From: an uncultured Duncaniella sp.
GTDB lineage: Bacteria; Bacteroidota; Bacteroidia; Bacteroidales; Muribaculaceae
Assembly (NCBI GenBank): GCA_910587165.1
Contig: CAJUKP010000002.1
Coordinates: 133,567-197,566, forward strand
Length of the DNA stretch: 64,000 nucleotides
Direction: 5' to 3'
In this document: positions 49,807-58,836 of the stretch, piece after piece
How the letters are laid out: the number at the start of each line of letters is the position of its first letter
Numbering within the stretch: position 1 is the stretch's first letter
Notes under the pieces: generated by a model
The model's input: the letters and a program-made list of their open reading frames with translations, nothing else
What the model was told of the DNA's origin: nothing
Databases searched by the model: none
Position numbers and translations under genes: made by a program

Positions 49807-50835
49807 TCAGTTCAATTGTATATTAAGTGAAACATTGAATATTCCGTCGTCCTCGACTGTTTCAAGAACGTGTCTGCCGGGATATAAAGTTGCAAGGCGC
49901 GCCTTGCAATTTTCAATTCCGACCGGTACATCCATGCGAAACTCATCTGTATGTTTCATTATGCTGTTCGACGTTTGAAAATCCAACACACTGTTTTTTA
50001 CGGTCAAATGAATTGATACAACACAATCTCGGCTTGTCGATGCTCCGTATTTGAAAGCATTTTCAACGAAGGTCAACATCAGCATTGGCGGCACTTTCAC
50101 ATCCACGTCTTCAACATCATATTGCCAATCCACTGTGGTGTGCTTGTTGAGCCGTATGGTCTGAAGGTCAATATAGTTCTGTATATAGTCTATTTCATCT
50201 TTCAGCGCAACAAGTTCTTTCTCAATGGTTATGTAAGTGTATTTCAATAATTCAGTAAATTTAATAAACGCAACTTCAGCCTTATCCGAGGTTCCAATCA
50301 CAAGGCTGTAAAGCGAGTTCAACGTGTTGAACATGAAATGAGGACTTATCTGAGCTTTGAATACTGCAAGTTCGGCTTTATTGCGTTGTGCCTCAATTTT
50401 TTTGTTGAGTAGCAGCTGGTCGTACAGTTCCTTTACAAATGAGATGGTTAAAGAGTAGCCCATTACCAGAGAAAACATCAGCCAAATTGTAATTGAAACA
50501 CTGTAATTTCGCACTTGCGTCTGATATTTACTCATGGTCGGAGTGATAAATTCCATATCCGGGAGAGGATACTGTGACAAAATATAATTTGCCAGAACCA
50601 GTGAGACAATCGAAGCGGCTATCTTATAATATTTCTTATCTATGAGCAGTTTGGGCACATTCAGTCGCATCAGAATGAAATAGCATCCATACATATAGGC
50701 ACATGAAATACAAAAAAACATAGGCCATTGGCTAAACCAATGATGTAAAGGACCTAAAATTATGAGTATCGGAAGCAACACGACACAGAAAAACAGGTCT
50801 AAAATCAGAGATGTTTTGTTTTCGATTGATTTCAT
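49807..50835 (-). CDS. LytS/YehU-type sensor histidine kinase
   Basis: The 342-aa protein has about four membrane helices in its first 135 residues, then a His_kinase domain with the phosphoacceptor His166 in QISPHFMFNTLNSL and the ATP-binding N box (MLMLTFVENAFKYGAS). It pairs with the LytTR regulator that follows it. There is no periplasmic sensor domain of size, so it may sense the membrane or a partner. A consensus promoter lies 4 bp before its ATG. Confidence 0.92.
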   Translation of the reverse strand: MKSIENKTSLILDLFFCVVLLPILIILGPLHHWFSQWPMFFCISCAYMYGCYFILMRLNVPKLLIDKKYYKIAASIVSLVLANYILSQYPLPDMEFITPTMSKYQTQVRNYSVSITIWLMFSLVMGYSLTISFVKELYDQLLLNKKIEAQRNKAELAVFKAQISPHFMFNTLNSLYSLVIGTSDKAEVAFIKFTELLKYTYITIEKELVALKDEIDYIQNYIDLQTIRLNKHTTVDWQYDVEDVDVKVPPMLMLTFVENAFKYGASTSRDCVVSIHLTVKNSVLDFQTSNSIMKHTDEFRMDVPVGIENCKARLATLYPGRHVLETVEDDGIFNVSLNIQLN

Positions 50836-50839
50836 AATG

Positions 50840-50870
50840 CAAAGTTAGCACAGAATTGCGACACAACCAA
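50840..50870 (-). promoter_or_regulatory. Promoter of the histidine kinase, almost touching the start codon
   Basis: On the minus strand TTG (50870-50868), a 20-bp spacer and TAACTTTG (50847-50840). The box ends 4 bp before the ATG, so the message would be leaderless or nearly so. Confidence 0.6.
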
Positions 50871-50944
50871 TTTCCTGTCAGGACGTTCATTGACACTTTT
50901 GTGCTGTTTATTAACATCCATCAGAAAGGAAAAATATAAAGACT

Positions 50945-50952
50945 TATATTTG
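50945..50952 (+). promoter_or_regulatory. -7 box of the coiled-coil lipoprotein gene
   Basis: TATATTTG, 25 bp before the ATG; no matching -33 TTG, so an activator such as the LytTR regulator may be needed. Confidence 0.45.
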
Positions 50953-50977
50953 TGTCGGCATTTAATATTACCTGATT

Positions 50978-51841
50978 ATGAAACTGTTTTTAATCGTCGC
51001 AATCGCAATATCAATGATGTTATCTTCCTGCGGTAATAAAGATAAGACGCAGGAACAGACCTCACTGCTTGATGCTTCAAAGCAGGAGTTGGCTACGGCT
51101 CTTGAAGAACGCGACCAACTCCTTGGTCTCGTTAAAGAAATATCAACAAGTATGGAGCAAATCAAGCATCTTGAGAATATAATGACCATTTCCGGCACGC
51201 AATCACTTGAAAATCCGGCTCAGCGTGCGCGTATTCTGTCTGATATTGCAACTGTAAAAAAAACGCTGCAAAGCAGGCGTGATAAACTGACTGAACTTGA
51301 AGGTCGTCTCCAAGAATCATCGTTGTATACCGAGGAACTAAAAAGCACAATCGAAGCGTTACGCAATCAGATAGACAGTCAGACAGCAGACATCGAAGCC
51401 CTCAGAAGTCTATTGACCAAAGCCAATCAACAGATAACCGACCTAAGCAATGAGGTTGACTCCCTGAATACGACTGTCACAACTGTAAATCAAAATCTAA
51501 GTGAGGCCGAGGCAGCCTCTATACTACTGGAGAATGAACTGAACACCTGCTACTATGTGGTGGCACAGAAATCGCAGCTCAAGGAACATCACATTATAGA
51601 AACCGGTTTCCTTCGCAAATCGAAATTGCTTAAAGGCGACTTTGACAAAGGTTTCTTTATCATTGGCGACAAACGCAATCTGAGCACCATAGACCTTAAA
51701 TCAAACAAAGTCAAGATATACACCAACCATCCTGAGGACTCATATGAGATAACCGGGCAACATAAAAACAAAATCCTGGCTATTACTGATCCGAAAAAAT
51801 TCTGGAGTCTTACCAATTATCTTGTAGTGCAGATTGACTGA
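50978..51841 (+). CDS. Coiled-coil lipoprotein (Cbp1-like)
   Basis: The 287-aa protein has a lipoprotein signal (MKLFLIVAIAISMMLSSC, Cys18) and then long coiled-coil heptads (about 25-185, for example ELATALEERDQLLGLVKEIS), ending in a small globular domain with ITDPKKFWSLTNYLVV. It resembles what I recall of the Bacteroides collagen-binding adhesin Cbp1 family. It should sit on the outer membrane, facing outward or periplasmic. It lies between the two-component genes and susC and may be under their control. Adhesin function is not shown by the sequence. Confidence 0.7.
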   Translation: MKLFLIVAIAISMMLSSCGNKDKTQEQTSLLDASKQELATALEERDQLLGLVKEISTSMEQIKHLENIMTISGTQSLENPAQRARILSDIATVKKTLQSRRDKLTELEGRLQESSLYTEELKSTIEALRNQIDSQTADIEALRSLLTKANQQITDLSNEVDSLNTTVTTVNQNLSEAEAASILLENELNTCYYVVAQKSQLKEHHIIETGFLRKSKLLKGDFDKGFFIIGDKRNLSTIDLKSNKVKIYTNHPEDSYEITGQHKNKILAITDPKKFWSLTNYLVVQID

Positions 51842-51933
51842 TATTGGATAACTGCTTAATACGGCGGGATGACAATAGAATTGTCTTCCCGTTTCTGTTT
51901 ATTGCCATATTCGCGTTGTCTATTTACGCCTCC

Positions 51934-51964
51934 TTTGACACAATCTTTTTTGACAATAAATTTG
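51934..51964 (+). promoter_or_regulatory. Promoter of the susC/susD operon
   Basis: TTTG at 51934-51937, a 19-bp spacer and TAAATTTG at 51957-51964, 26 bp before the susC ATG. Confidence 0.7.
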
Positions 51965-51990
51965 CACCATATTAACAGCAATGACAAAAA

Positions 51991-54900
51991 ATGAAGATTT
52001 ATCCAATTATTGTCACTTTACTGTGTCTGGGTACTGCTGCCGTATATTCGCAATCTATTCCTGACAGCCTACAAGTGCAACAGAAATCAGCTAAGTCAAC
52101 AACTGTCATGGGTACGGTTCTTGACCAAAGTGGAGAACCTGTGATCGGTGCATCCATTATGCAGACCGGGGATCCACGCAATGCGGCGGTTACTGATGCC
52201 GAAGGACGTTTCGTATTATACGGAGTCGATTTGCCGGCCAAACTGAAAGTTTCATACATCGGGACTACAACTGAAGAGGTTAGTCTAACACCTGAAAACG
52301 CATCTAATCTGACCATCAAACTCAAACCTGCCTCATCGAGCCTTGATGAAGTAGTGGTGGTCGGTTACGCCACTCAACGCAAAGTTGACCTTACCGGTGC
52401 TGTTTCATCAATAAGTGCCTCCACTCTTGCCGACAGACCTATCACAAATTCGACTAATGCCCTTGCGGGGCTGGCTTCGGGCCTGACTGTCACCAACAGC
52501 GGAGGCAACCCCCCCGGATATGAAGCACAAAGCATTAGGATACGAGGACAGGGCACACTCAACGATGCGGCTCCACTGGTTGTCATCGACGGAATGACCG
52601 GTATTTCCATAAGTGATATAAACCCTAAAGATATTGAAAATATCTCCATTCTTAAAGACGCTGCTTCTTCCGCAATATATGGTTCGCGAGCAGCCAACGG
52701 TGTGATATTGATAACGACCAAGCATGGCACAGAGTCGGCTCCGCGTCTGACTTACAGTGGCAATGTGTCTTTTGAAACGGTTGCCAAACGCATGAATCTT
52801 GTCTCGAATTATGCCGACTTCATGGAGATACAGAACGCCGGGCTGATTGCCAACGGTCAGGCTCCAAGATTCTCACAGGGTAAAATTGATGAGTGGCGTA
52901 GTGACGCAGGGCGTAATCCTACAATATATCCGAACACCGACTGGCAAGACCATATATACCGTAACCCTTCAGTGGTTCAGAACCATAATCTTACCATAAC
53001 CGGAGGAGGCCGGAGAGCCCGCTACAACATATCCTTGGGGTATGTCAATAATCCCGGCATGATATATTACACCGACTATGAACGCTATCAGTTGCGTACA
53101 AATCTTGATGTCAATATCAAGCCTTGGCTGAGTGTCGGCACTGATTTGTTCGGCTACATTGACAAAAATAATCCTTCGGCAGAAAATGCCGCGGCAGGCG
53201 GTGACGTGATATTCGGTTCGGGAGCCTTTAATACGGTTCCCGGCATGACCCTCTATGACCCGGCAACAGGTCTTTACGGTGGAATACAGAACCCGGAGGA
53301 AGAAAATGTGAGCAACTTCAATCCCTATCGCCGACAGTGGTTTTACAAAGATGATTTCCCGACAAAGACACGCCGTATTGTCGCCAAGATATACGCACGT
53401 ATCCAGCCATTGAAAGGTTTGACACTGCAGGGTTCATTCACTTATAATTATTGGGACCGCAAGGTTGAACAGCATATGACCGACCGCAATCTTTACCGCT
53501 TTACTTTCGATGGTCCCGTTCTGTTGCGCGACGGTGCCGTGCGCACATATATACGCAAATACAATTATGCCGAAAATTTCAGATCCTCAGAGATAACCGC
53601 AAATTATAAGTTCGATGTTTCAAAACTTGAAACGTCAATACTTTTAGGAGCAAGTCAGGAATATGACAAATATGAGAATGAAATGTTCCGCAAATATGAC
53701 CTCATCGATGATTCGCTCACAGGCATAGATGCCGGAACAACAAATGGAGAAATAAACGGGAATTATACTGAATGGGCCATGCGCTCTTATTTCGGACGCA
53801 TAAATCTGAACTGGGATAATAAATATCTCCTTGAAGCCAACCTTAGAGCTGACGGGTCATCGAAATTCGCGCCCGGTAATCGTTGGGGTTACTTCCCATC
53901 GGTGGCAGCAGGTTGGAGAATTTCGCAGGAAAGCTTCATGAACGGCACCTCTTCCTGGCTTGACAACTTAAAAATCAGAGCCTCGTATGGTTCGCTCGGC
54001 AACAACGCCACCACGAGTTACTATATGTACCAGTCACTGTTTGCAACTGCCGGATACATACTCAACGGCAATATTGCCGGAGGCTTTGCGCAGACCATTC
54101 TGTCAAACCCCAATCTGTCGTGGGAAAAGACATACATGACCAATATCGGCATTGATTTCGCATTGCTCAACAACCGGTTGAGTGGAAGCATTGATCTATA
54201 CAATAAAAATACCGAAGGAATTCTTATTTCCTTGCCGGCGCCGTTGGAACATGGAACCAGCACCGTACCCAATCAAAATGCCGGAGAGGTAAACAACAAA
54301 GGCTTCGACATTGACTTGAATTGGAACGACCGTATAGGCAAAGTTTCATACAGATTAGGGTTCAATATGGGATTTGTCAACAACAAGGTGACAAAATTCC
54401 AAGGAGATGTATCTTCAATCAGCGGAGTGTATAAGATACAGGAAGGAAAGCCGATAAATCAGCTTTATGTCATCTGTGTCGACCGCATTGTGCGTGACCA
54501 GACTGACCTTGACTATGTGCAGTCGCTCGTTGACCGCAATCCTGATTATTTTGCCACTTATCAGCGTCCCGAACTCGGAGACTTTCTATATCGTGATGCC
54601 AACGGTGATGGGAAACTTGATGCCAGCGACCGTGTAGAAATCGGTCATGGCACGCTGCCGCGTCTCACTTATGGAGCCAACCTTGGAGTGAGCTGGAACG
54701 GGTTTGATTTCAGCATATTGCTTCAGGGAGTCGGGAACAATCCTGTCTATTATAATAATCAGGCATTCCGTTTTGTGACCGTCATGGGACAGTCGCTTAA
54801 CAAGGACATAACAGATAACGCATGGACACCGGAAAATCCTTACAATTCAAGGTATCCCATTCTGCGTAACAATTCCAATGGTAAAAACAACATTGCAAGT

Positions 54901-55131
54901 GATGCTTTCGTTCATAATGCCGCATATCTTCGATGCAAGAACATTCAGTTAGGTTACACAATTCCCCAAAAGATAACCCGGAAATTTTTTGTCGAGAATT
55001 TGAAGATTTACACGAGCATCGACAATTTATTCACTATAACCAAGTTCCCCGGACTTGATCCTGAAGTTGCAGCTAACGTGGGATACCCCACAGTGCGTCA
55101 ATATTCCATAGGCATAAACGTATCATTCTAA
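51991..55131 (+). CDS. SusC/RagA-type TonB-dependent outer-membrane transporter
   Basis: The 1046-aa protein has a signal peptide (MKIYPIIVTLLCLGTAAVYS), a carboxypeptidase-D-like domain (TVMGTVLDQSGEPVIGASIM), the SusC TonB-box-like DEVVVVGYATQRK, a plug domain (IRIRGQGTLNDAAPLVVIDG) and a 22-strand barrel ending in VRQYSIGINVSF. It imports a glycan or other large nutrient with energy from TonB. SusD follows after 14 bp. No glycoside hydrolase or other degradative gene lies beside the pair, so the substrate cannot be inferred. Confidence 0.95.
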   Translation: MKIYPIIVTLLCLGTAAVYSQSIPDSLQVQQKSAKSTTVMGTVLDQSGEPVIGASIMQTGDPRNAAVTDAEGRFVLYGVDLPAKLKVSYIGTTTEEVSLTPENASNLTIKLKPASSSLDEVVVVGYATQRKVDLTGAVSSISASTLADRPITNSTNALAGLASGLTVTNSGGNPPGYEAQSIRIRGQGTLNDAAPLVVIDGMTGISISDINPKDIENISILKDAASSAIYGSRAANGVILITTKHGTESAPRLTYSGNVSFETVAKRMNLVSNYADFMEIQNAGLIANGQAPRFSQGKIDEWRSDAGRNPTIYPNTDWQDHIYRNPSVVQNHNLTITGGGRRARYNISLGYVNNPGMIYYTDYERYQLRTNLDVNIKPWLSVGTDLFGYIDKNNPSAENAAAGGDVIFGSGAFNTVPGMTLYDPATGLYGGIQNPEEENVSNFNPYRRQWFYKDDFPTKTRRIVAKIYARIQPLKGLTLQGSFTYNYWDRKVEQHMTDRNLYRFTFDGPVLLRDGAVRTYIRKYNYAENFRSSEITANYKFDVSKLETSILLGASQEYDKYENEMFRKYDLIDDSLTGIDAGTTNGEINGNYTEWAMRSYFGRINLNWDNKYLLEANLRADGSSKFAPGNRWGYFPSVAAGWRISQESFMNGTSSWLDNLKIRASYGSLGNNATTSYYMYQSLFATAGYILNGNIAGGFAQTILSNPNLSWEKTYMTNIGIDFALLNNRLSGSIDLYNKNTEGILISLPAPLEHGTSTVPNQNAGEVNNKGFDIDLNWNDRIGKVSYRLGFNMGFVNNKVTKFQGDVSSISGVYKIQEGKPINQLYVICVDRIVRDQTDLDYVQSLVDRNPDYFATYQRPELGDFLYRDANGDGKLDASDRVEIGHGTLPRLTYGANLGVSWNGFDFSILLQGVGNNPVYYNNQAFRFVTVMGQSLNKDITDNAWTPENPYNSRYPILRNNSNGKNNIASDAFVHNAAYLRCKNIQLGYTIPQKITRKFFVENLKIYTSIDNLFTITKFPGLDPEVAANVGYPTVRQYSIGINVSF

Positions 55132-55145
55132 AAATCGGACCATCA

Positions 55146-56885
55146 ATGAAGACAAAATATATCGCCGGTATTCTCATTTCCTCATCACTGATGATGGCAA
55201 GTTGCGAAAGCCTTGACTTCACTCCGGCTGACCAAATGTCGGGACAAACTTTCTGGCAGACCGAAGACCATGCCCGTCAGGCCGCAATCGGAATGTATGC
55301 GGCCATGAAAGCTCAGTGGTGTTTCGGTATGGAATTCACATTCGATATGTGCAGCGACCTTGCCGACGGCACAACTCCGTGGGCTGACATTTCACGTGGC
55401 AATACTTTTTCCTCAAGCAGTACCGGGGTCCAGAATCATTGGCAGTATCTTTATGAACTGGTGCATCGCTCAAACACCGTTATCCGCAATGTAGCGACCA
55501 TGCCGATTAGTCAGGAAACGATTGACCGCGTGACCGGCGAGGCAAAATTTCTCCGGGCGATGGCCTACTTCCGTATGCTCAACTGCTGGGGAGGTGTCCC
55601 CTATTATGACGAGAGCTGCGACATCAACGAGGAATTTGCCAGTCTCAACGCACCCCGAAGCAGCGAAGATGAAATCCGCAAGCATATCATGGATGACCTG
55701 ACAGATGCCATTGAAAAACTGCCTGTAAGCTGGGAAGCCTCCGATCTCGGCCGGGCCACAAAAGGTGCTGCATATGCCCTGCGTGGCAAAGTTTACCTGT
55801 TCAATAAACAGTGGGATAAGGCTATAGAGGATTTTGAGGAAATTGTCTATGACAAGCACAATAATTATGGGTATTCCCTTCACCCGGATTACAACGAGCT
55901 GTTTCGTCTCTACAATGGCAGGCATAGCCCGGAAATGATATTCTCAATCCAGTCGATTGACGGAAATGTATCAGGCCATGCGCTTGATATTGTATCATAC
56001 TTCGGCAACAAATCGACTATGCGATTGATTGCGGGCAACTGCATCGTACCATCAACTACACTGGTAGATATGTATGAGAATCTCAATGGCTCACCATTCA
56101 ACTGGGATGATATTTTTCCGGGTTTCAATGCCGGCGATTCACAATTAAGAAGAAAATACATGAGCGTCTCAATAGACCAAGGCAGCACCGTTGTGACAAA
56201 TACCCTTGACTGCGATACCACAAAGGTGATGGATGCCTACCGTCTGCGAGACCCACGCCTTTGTCTCAACGTAATCACACCATATTCACACTACCTCGGC
56301 ACTGATGCCGGCTCCACGCCTATGGACAAGCAATTTGTTCTGGCAGATCCCTCAAAAGGGGGTGCGCCGATGGAGGCAAAAGCTTTCATCCGCAATTCAG
56401 AGGGTTGGAACTCATATTTCTGGCGAAAATGGATACCTACGGGTAATCTTGACGGATATTGGGGAGAATACAATCGGACTCCTTACGAGTTCCCGCTTAT
56501 TCGTCTTGGCGATGTGATACTTATGCTTGCAGAGGCTTATAATGAAAGTGGTCATACTGACAAGGCAGTAGCAGAGGTCAACAAAATCCGTAGCCGTGCT
56601 GGTATGCCCGGATTAAATTCCGGGACAGCCTGGTTAAGTGTCGGAGGAAAAGAGGAGATGGCAGAAAGGATACGCCGTGAACGCGCATTTGAACTTGTCG
56701 GTGAGGGACAGCGATACTGGGATTTACGTCGCTGGGGACTGCTTGAACAATCTGTAAAAAATGCGACTGACATCTTCGGCGACTTAATGTACACCCGTAC
56801 TTATCAGAAACGTCATGAATTATGGCCCATTCCCCTTGTTGAGATGGAGCGTAATATCAACCTGACGCAAAACGAAGGATGGTAG
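55146..56885 (+). CDS. SusD/RagB-type outer-membrane nutrient-binding lipoprotein
   Basis: The 579-aa protein has a lipoprotein signal (MKTKYIAGILISSSLMMASC, Cys20), TPR-like helices in the SusD N-terminal half (EAKFLRAMAYFRMLNCWGGV is typical) and the C-terminal SusD features YEFPLIRLGDVILMLAEAYN and RRERAFELVGEGQRYWDLRR. It lies on the cell surface as a lid over the SusC barrel and binds the substrate. It shares the transcript with susC (14-bp gap). Confidence 0.95.
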   Translation: MKTKYIAGILISSSLMMASCESLDFTPADQMSGQTFWQTEDHARQAAIGMYAAMKAQWCFGMEFTFDMCSDLADGTTPWADISRGNTFSSSSTGVQNHWQYLYELVHRSNTVIRNVATMPISQETIDRVTGEAKFLRAMAYFRMLNCWGGVPYYDESCDINEEFASLNAPRSSEDEIRKHIMDDLTDAIEKLPVSWEASDLGRATKGAAYALRGKVYLFNKQWDKAIEDFEEIVYDKHNNYGYSLHPDYNELFRLYNGRHSPEMIFSIQSIDGNVSGHALDIVSYFGNKSTMRLIAGNCIVPSTTLVDMYENLNGSPFNWDDIFPGFNAGDSQLRRKYMSVSIDQGSTVVTNTLDCDTTKVMDAYRLRDPRLCLNVITPYSHYLGTDAGSTPMDKQFVLADPSKGGAPMEAKAFIRNSEGWNSYFWRKWIPTGNLDGYWGEYNRTPYEFPLIRLGDVILMLAEAYNESGHTDKAVAEVNKIRSRAGMPGLNSGTAWLSVGGKEEMAERIRRERAFELVGEGQRYWDLRRWGLLEQSVKNATDIFGDLMYTRTYQKRHELWPIPLVEMERNINLTQNEGW

Positions 56886-57423
56886 AAACTCCATTGCCAC
56901 AAATAGCTGTCAATAAACCCATACGGCTGATTCTTGACGCTCCTTCGCATCAGCCGGCATCATAAATGCAGACTGAATATAGTACCGTTGGCTACCTTGG
57001 TTCGCTACAAAGGTGAGGGTGTGTCAAAATTTAGTGTTCAGCATTGAAACGATTAGTGAATAGTTTGAGTTGAGACAGATTCAAGCCAATGGCGGACACG
57101 TTGCGGACAAAATGTTTTCGCGTCAGACACCGGACGTCGGATTTCCGACGTTTGAACAAGTTACATTGTTGTATATTACATATTATCAATGCTTTACAAC
57201 GCTACTTGCTACAAATAAGCTACACATTTGTCCGATTTGATGATTTTGAGCTTAAATTTGGCTGATCTATGACCGTCACAGTCCGACGTGTGTCTTTGTA
57301 AATTGTATCATATCAGATTGTTACAGCCGAATTTACTACACACTTGCTACATTTTCGGCATCTTCAAAAGTGTGTAGCCAATTTGTAGCAAATAAATGTC
57401 CGGAATGCCGTTTTCGTGGGCTT
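56886..57423. other. Non-coding right end of the candidate element
   Basis: About 540 bp without a plausible gene. It holds GCTAC-containing motifs in both orientations (for example 56991, 57004, 57201, 57208, 57219 and, inverted, near 57374-57390), an inverted pair listed separately, and a short hairpin CGTCGG/CCGACG near 57133-57150. Integrase arm sites look like this, but no binding data exist. Confidence 0.4.
57206..57391. repeat. 24-bp near-identical inverted repeats (57206-57229 and 57368-57391)
   Basis: The two 24-bp arms both start TTGCTACAAAT and differ at three positions (AA versus TG in the middle, T versus C near the end). They face each other 138 bp apart, close to the right 40-bp repeat. 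Arm-type recombinase sites are one explanation. Confidence 0.6.
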
Positions 57424-57463
57424 TCTTAATGACGAACCTTCAGATTCTCATTATACATTAAAT
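57424..57463. repeat. Right copy of the perfect 40-bp direct repeat
   Basis: Identical to 48889-48928. It ends at the 3' side of the tRNA-Ser terminator, 39 bp from the mature tRNA end. Confidence 0.85.
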
Positions 57464-57499
57464 AGAAAAGAGCTGTAAACATTTGGCTTACAGCTCTTT
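57463..57499 (-). terminator. Terminator of tRNA-Ser
   Basis: On the minus strand a 12-bp stem (57499-57488 with 57478-57467) followed by TTCTATTT, directly after the tRNA. Confidence 0.8.
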
Positions 57500-57502
57500 G
57501 CG

Positions 57503-57588
57503 CGGAAAGAGAGGGATTCGAACCCCCGGTTCCAAAAAGGAACAACGGTTTTCGAGACCGCCCCGATCGACCACTCCGGCATCTTTCC
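57503..57588 (-). tRNA. tRNA-Ser (anticodon CGA)
   Basis: An 86-nt class II tRNA on the minus strand: acceptor GGAAAGA with TCTTTCC, anticodon loop CTCGAAA in stem GCGGT/ACCGT, variable arm TTGTTCC-type hairpin and T arm GGGGGTTCGAATCCC. No CCA is encoded. Confidence 0.93.
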
Positions 57589-57643
57589 TTTGGTCTGCAG
57601 ATAAACTTTCCGGTTGGATATGTCCTTTAGCTCATTTGCGGTG

Positions 57644-57673
57644 CAAAGGTAAGAATAATTTTTTTAATTACAA
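57644..57673 (-). promoter_or_regulatory. Promoter of tRNA-Ser
   Basis: On the minus strand TTG (57673-57671), a 19-bp spacer and TACCTTTG (57651-57644), 55 bp upstream of the tRNA. Confidence 0.7.
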
Positions 57674-57700
57674 GCATTCTCCAGCCATTTTTTATCCGAT

Positions 57701-57726
57701 TATCTTAATTTTGCAAAATTAAGATA
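57701..57726. promoter_or_regulatory. 26-bp perfect palindrome with -7 boxes on both strands
   Basis: TATCTTAATTTTG and its exact reverse complement meet without a spacer, so each strand reads TAATTTTG, a -7 box. It may be a divergent promoter or an operator; no target gene is obvious because neither side starts a gene within 50 bp. Confidence 0.5.
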
Positions 57727-57807
57727 CACCTTAAACTTAAAGCATTCGATTGTATTAAGAGTTAAACGGCTGAAACAGCAGTATTTGGAGTTTATATACA
57801 AATCTTT

Positions 57808-57852
57808 TTAAAAAAAAGCCCATAACTCACCTGATCAGGTATAGTCATGGGC
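57808..57852 (-). terminator. Terminator of the TonB-C protein gene
   Basis: On the minus strand a GCCCAT/ATGGGC stem (57852-57847 with 57823-57818), with an inner ACCTGATCAGGT hairpin, is followed by eight T residues. Confidence 0.75.
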
Positions 57853-57882
57853 ATTATTAAAAATCAGAAGATATGGGTATGA

Positions 57883-58503
57883 TTACCGTATGATTATTGA
57901 CCCCGGCACGCTGAATGTGATGGGGAGACTATAGTACAATGGCTCCTTATACGGAGTCTGATATTTCACTCTGAATTTTGGCAAACTATTCACCAATCGG
58001 AGAGCTTCATGATTTGCTTCTTCGTTATTGCTCGGCCTCAGGATTTTAGCGTCGGAAACAGTACCGTCGGGCAGAATCTTGATGGCAGTCACGACACAGA
58101 CGCGACCGTCAAGTGTCTGCGGTATTTTCATATTCTCGCTTATCCATTCCATCATCCGACCATTTCCACCGGGAAATTCACAGATAGGATCTAAATTTAT
58201 CAATTTATCATCCACACCAGACCTTATCTGCTCAATTATTTCCTGAGATACCGTCAAGAAAATTGCCCGATTTCCATACTCATCTTCTTTAATTTCAACA
58301 GATTTTATCTGATCCGGTTTTACCTCTTCTAAATTGGCACCCGGAAACCATTCGCCATTGAAATAGAAAAACGTCGATCTTGTATCAGAGTCTGTTAACG
58401 GAAACTGAAACCGTCTGTAGATGGTCTCGTCCAGTTCACTCTGTTGAGCAAATATAACCATGGCGAAGAAAATGCCTGATAGAAATAATGTGATTCTTTT
58501 CAT
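57883..58503 (-). CDS. Periplasmic protein with TonB C-terminal-like domain
   Basis: The 206-aa protein has a signal peptide (MKRITLFLSGIFFAMVIFAQ) and a C-terminal TonB_C-like domain (about 105-200): PGGNGRMMEWISENMKIPQ, VCVVTAIKILPDGTVSDAKI and ALRLVNSLPKFRVKYQT. It lacks the cytoplasmic anchor and Pro-rich spacer of a working TonB, so it is probably an exported relative with unknown role rather than an energiser. MKRITLF at 58503 is chosen for the signal peptide. The 333 bp upstream to 58836 hold the promoter of the next gene and otherwise nothing that I recognise. Confidence 0.8.
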   Translation of the reverse strand: MKRITLFLSGIFFAMVIFAQQSELDETIYRRFQFPLTDSDTRSTFFYFNGEWFPGANLEEVKPDQIKSVEIKEDEYGNRAIFLTVSQEIIEQIRSGVDDKLINLDPICEFPGGNGRMMEWISENMKIPQTLDGRVCVVTAIKILPDGTVSDAKILRPSNNEEANHEALRLVNSLPKFRVKYQTPYKEPLYYSLPITFSVPGSIIIR

Positions 58504-58736
58504 TCCAGTGCAGTTTATCGTTTTATCAGTTATAGTATTGTGACCGCAAATGTAATATATTTTCATAAATAGCGCATCATACATTATAAATTCTTAACAC
58601 AAACCACCGGATTTAATACCAAATCAGATACAGAAACAACAATATATACAACTTGAGATGCCTGACGGGAACATCGGAAGCAGGGAGTAGGGGTATGCGA
58701 AAAAAGCTTAAATTAATCAGCCATGTGTGAGAATAT

Positions 58737-58768
58737 TTTGCAGGTTATGACAAATTTTTCTACCTTTG
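58737..58768 (+). promoter_or_regulatory. Promoter of the acyltransferase operon
   Basis: TTTG at 58737-58740, a 20-bp spacer and TACCTTTG at 58761-58768 match the consensus, 68 bp before the ATG. Confidence 0.75.
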
Positions 58769-58836
58769 ACCCAACTATTGTTTCAACAAATCGGTTTTAG
58801 TATAAACTTTCTTATATTAAAAATTATACGCGTGTA

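Noticed and set aside
57057..57190. Remnant of a transposase gene after susD
   Set aside because: Short hairpins and stop-rich frames only; no transposase motif could be read on either strand.
57483..57722. 79-aa plus-strand frame through tRNA-Ser
   Set aside because: It is antisense to the tRNA and its terminator and has no protein-like pattern.
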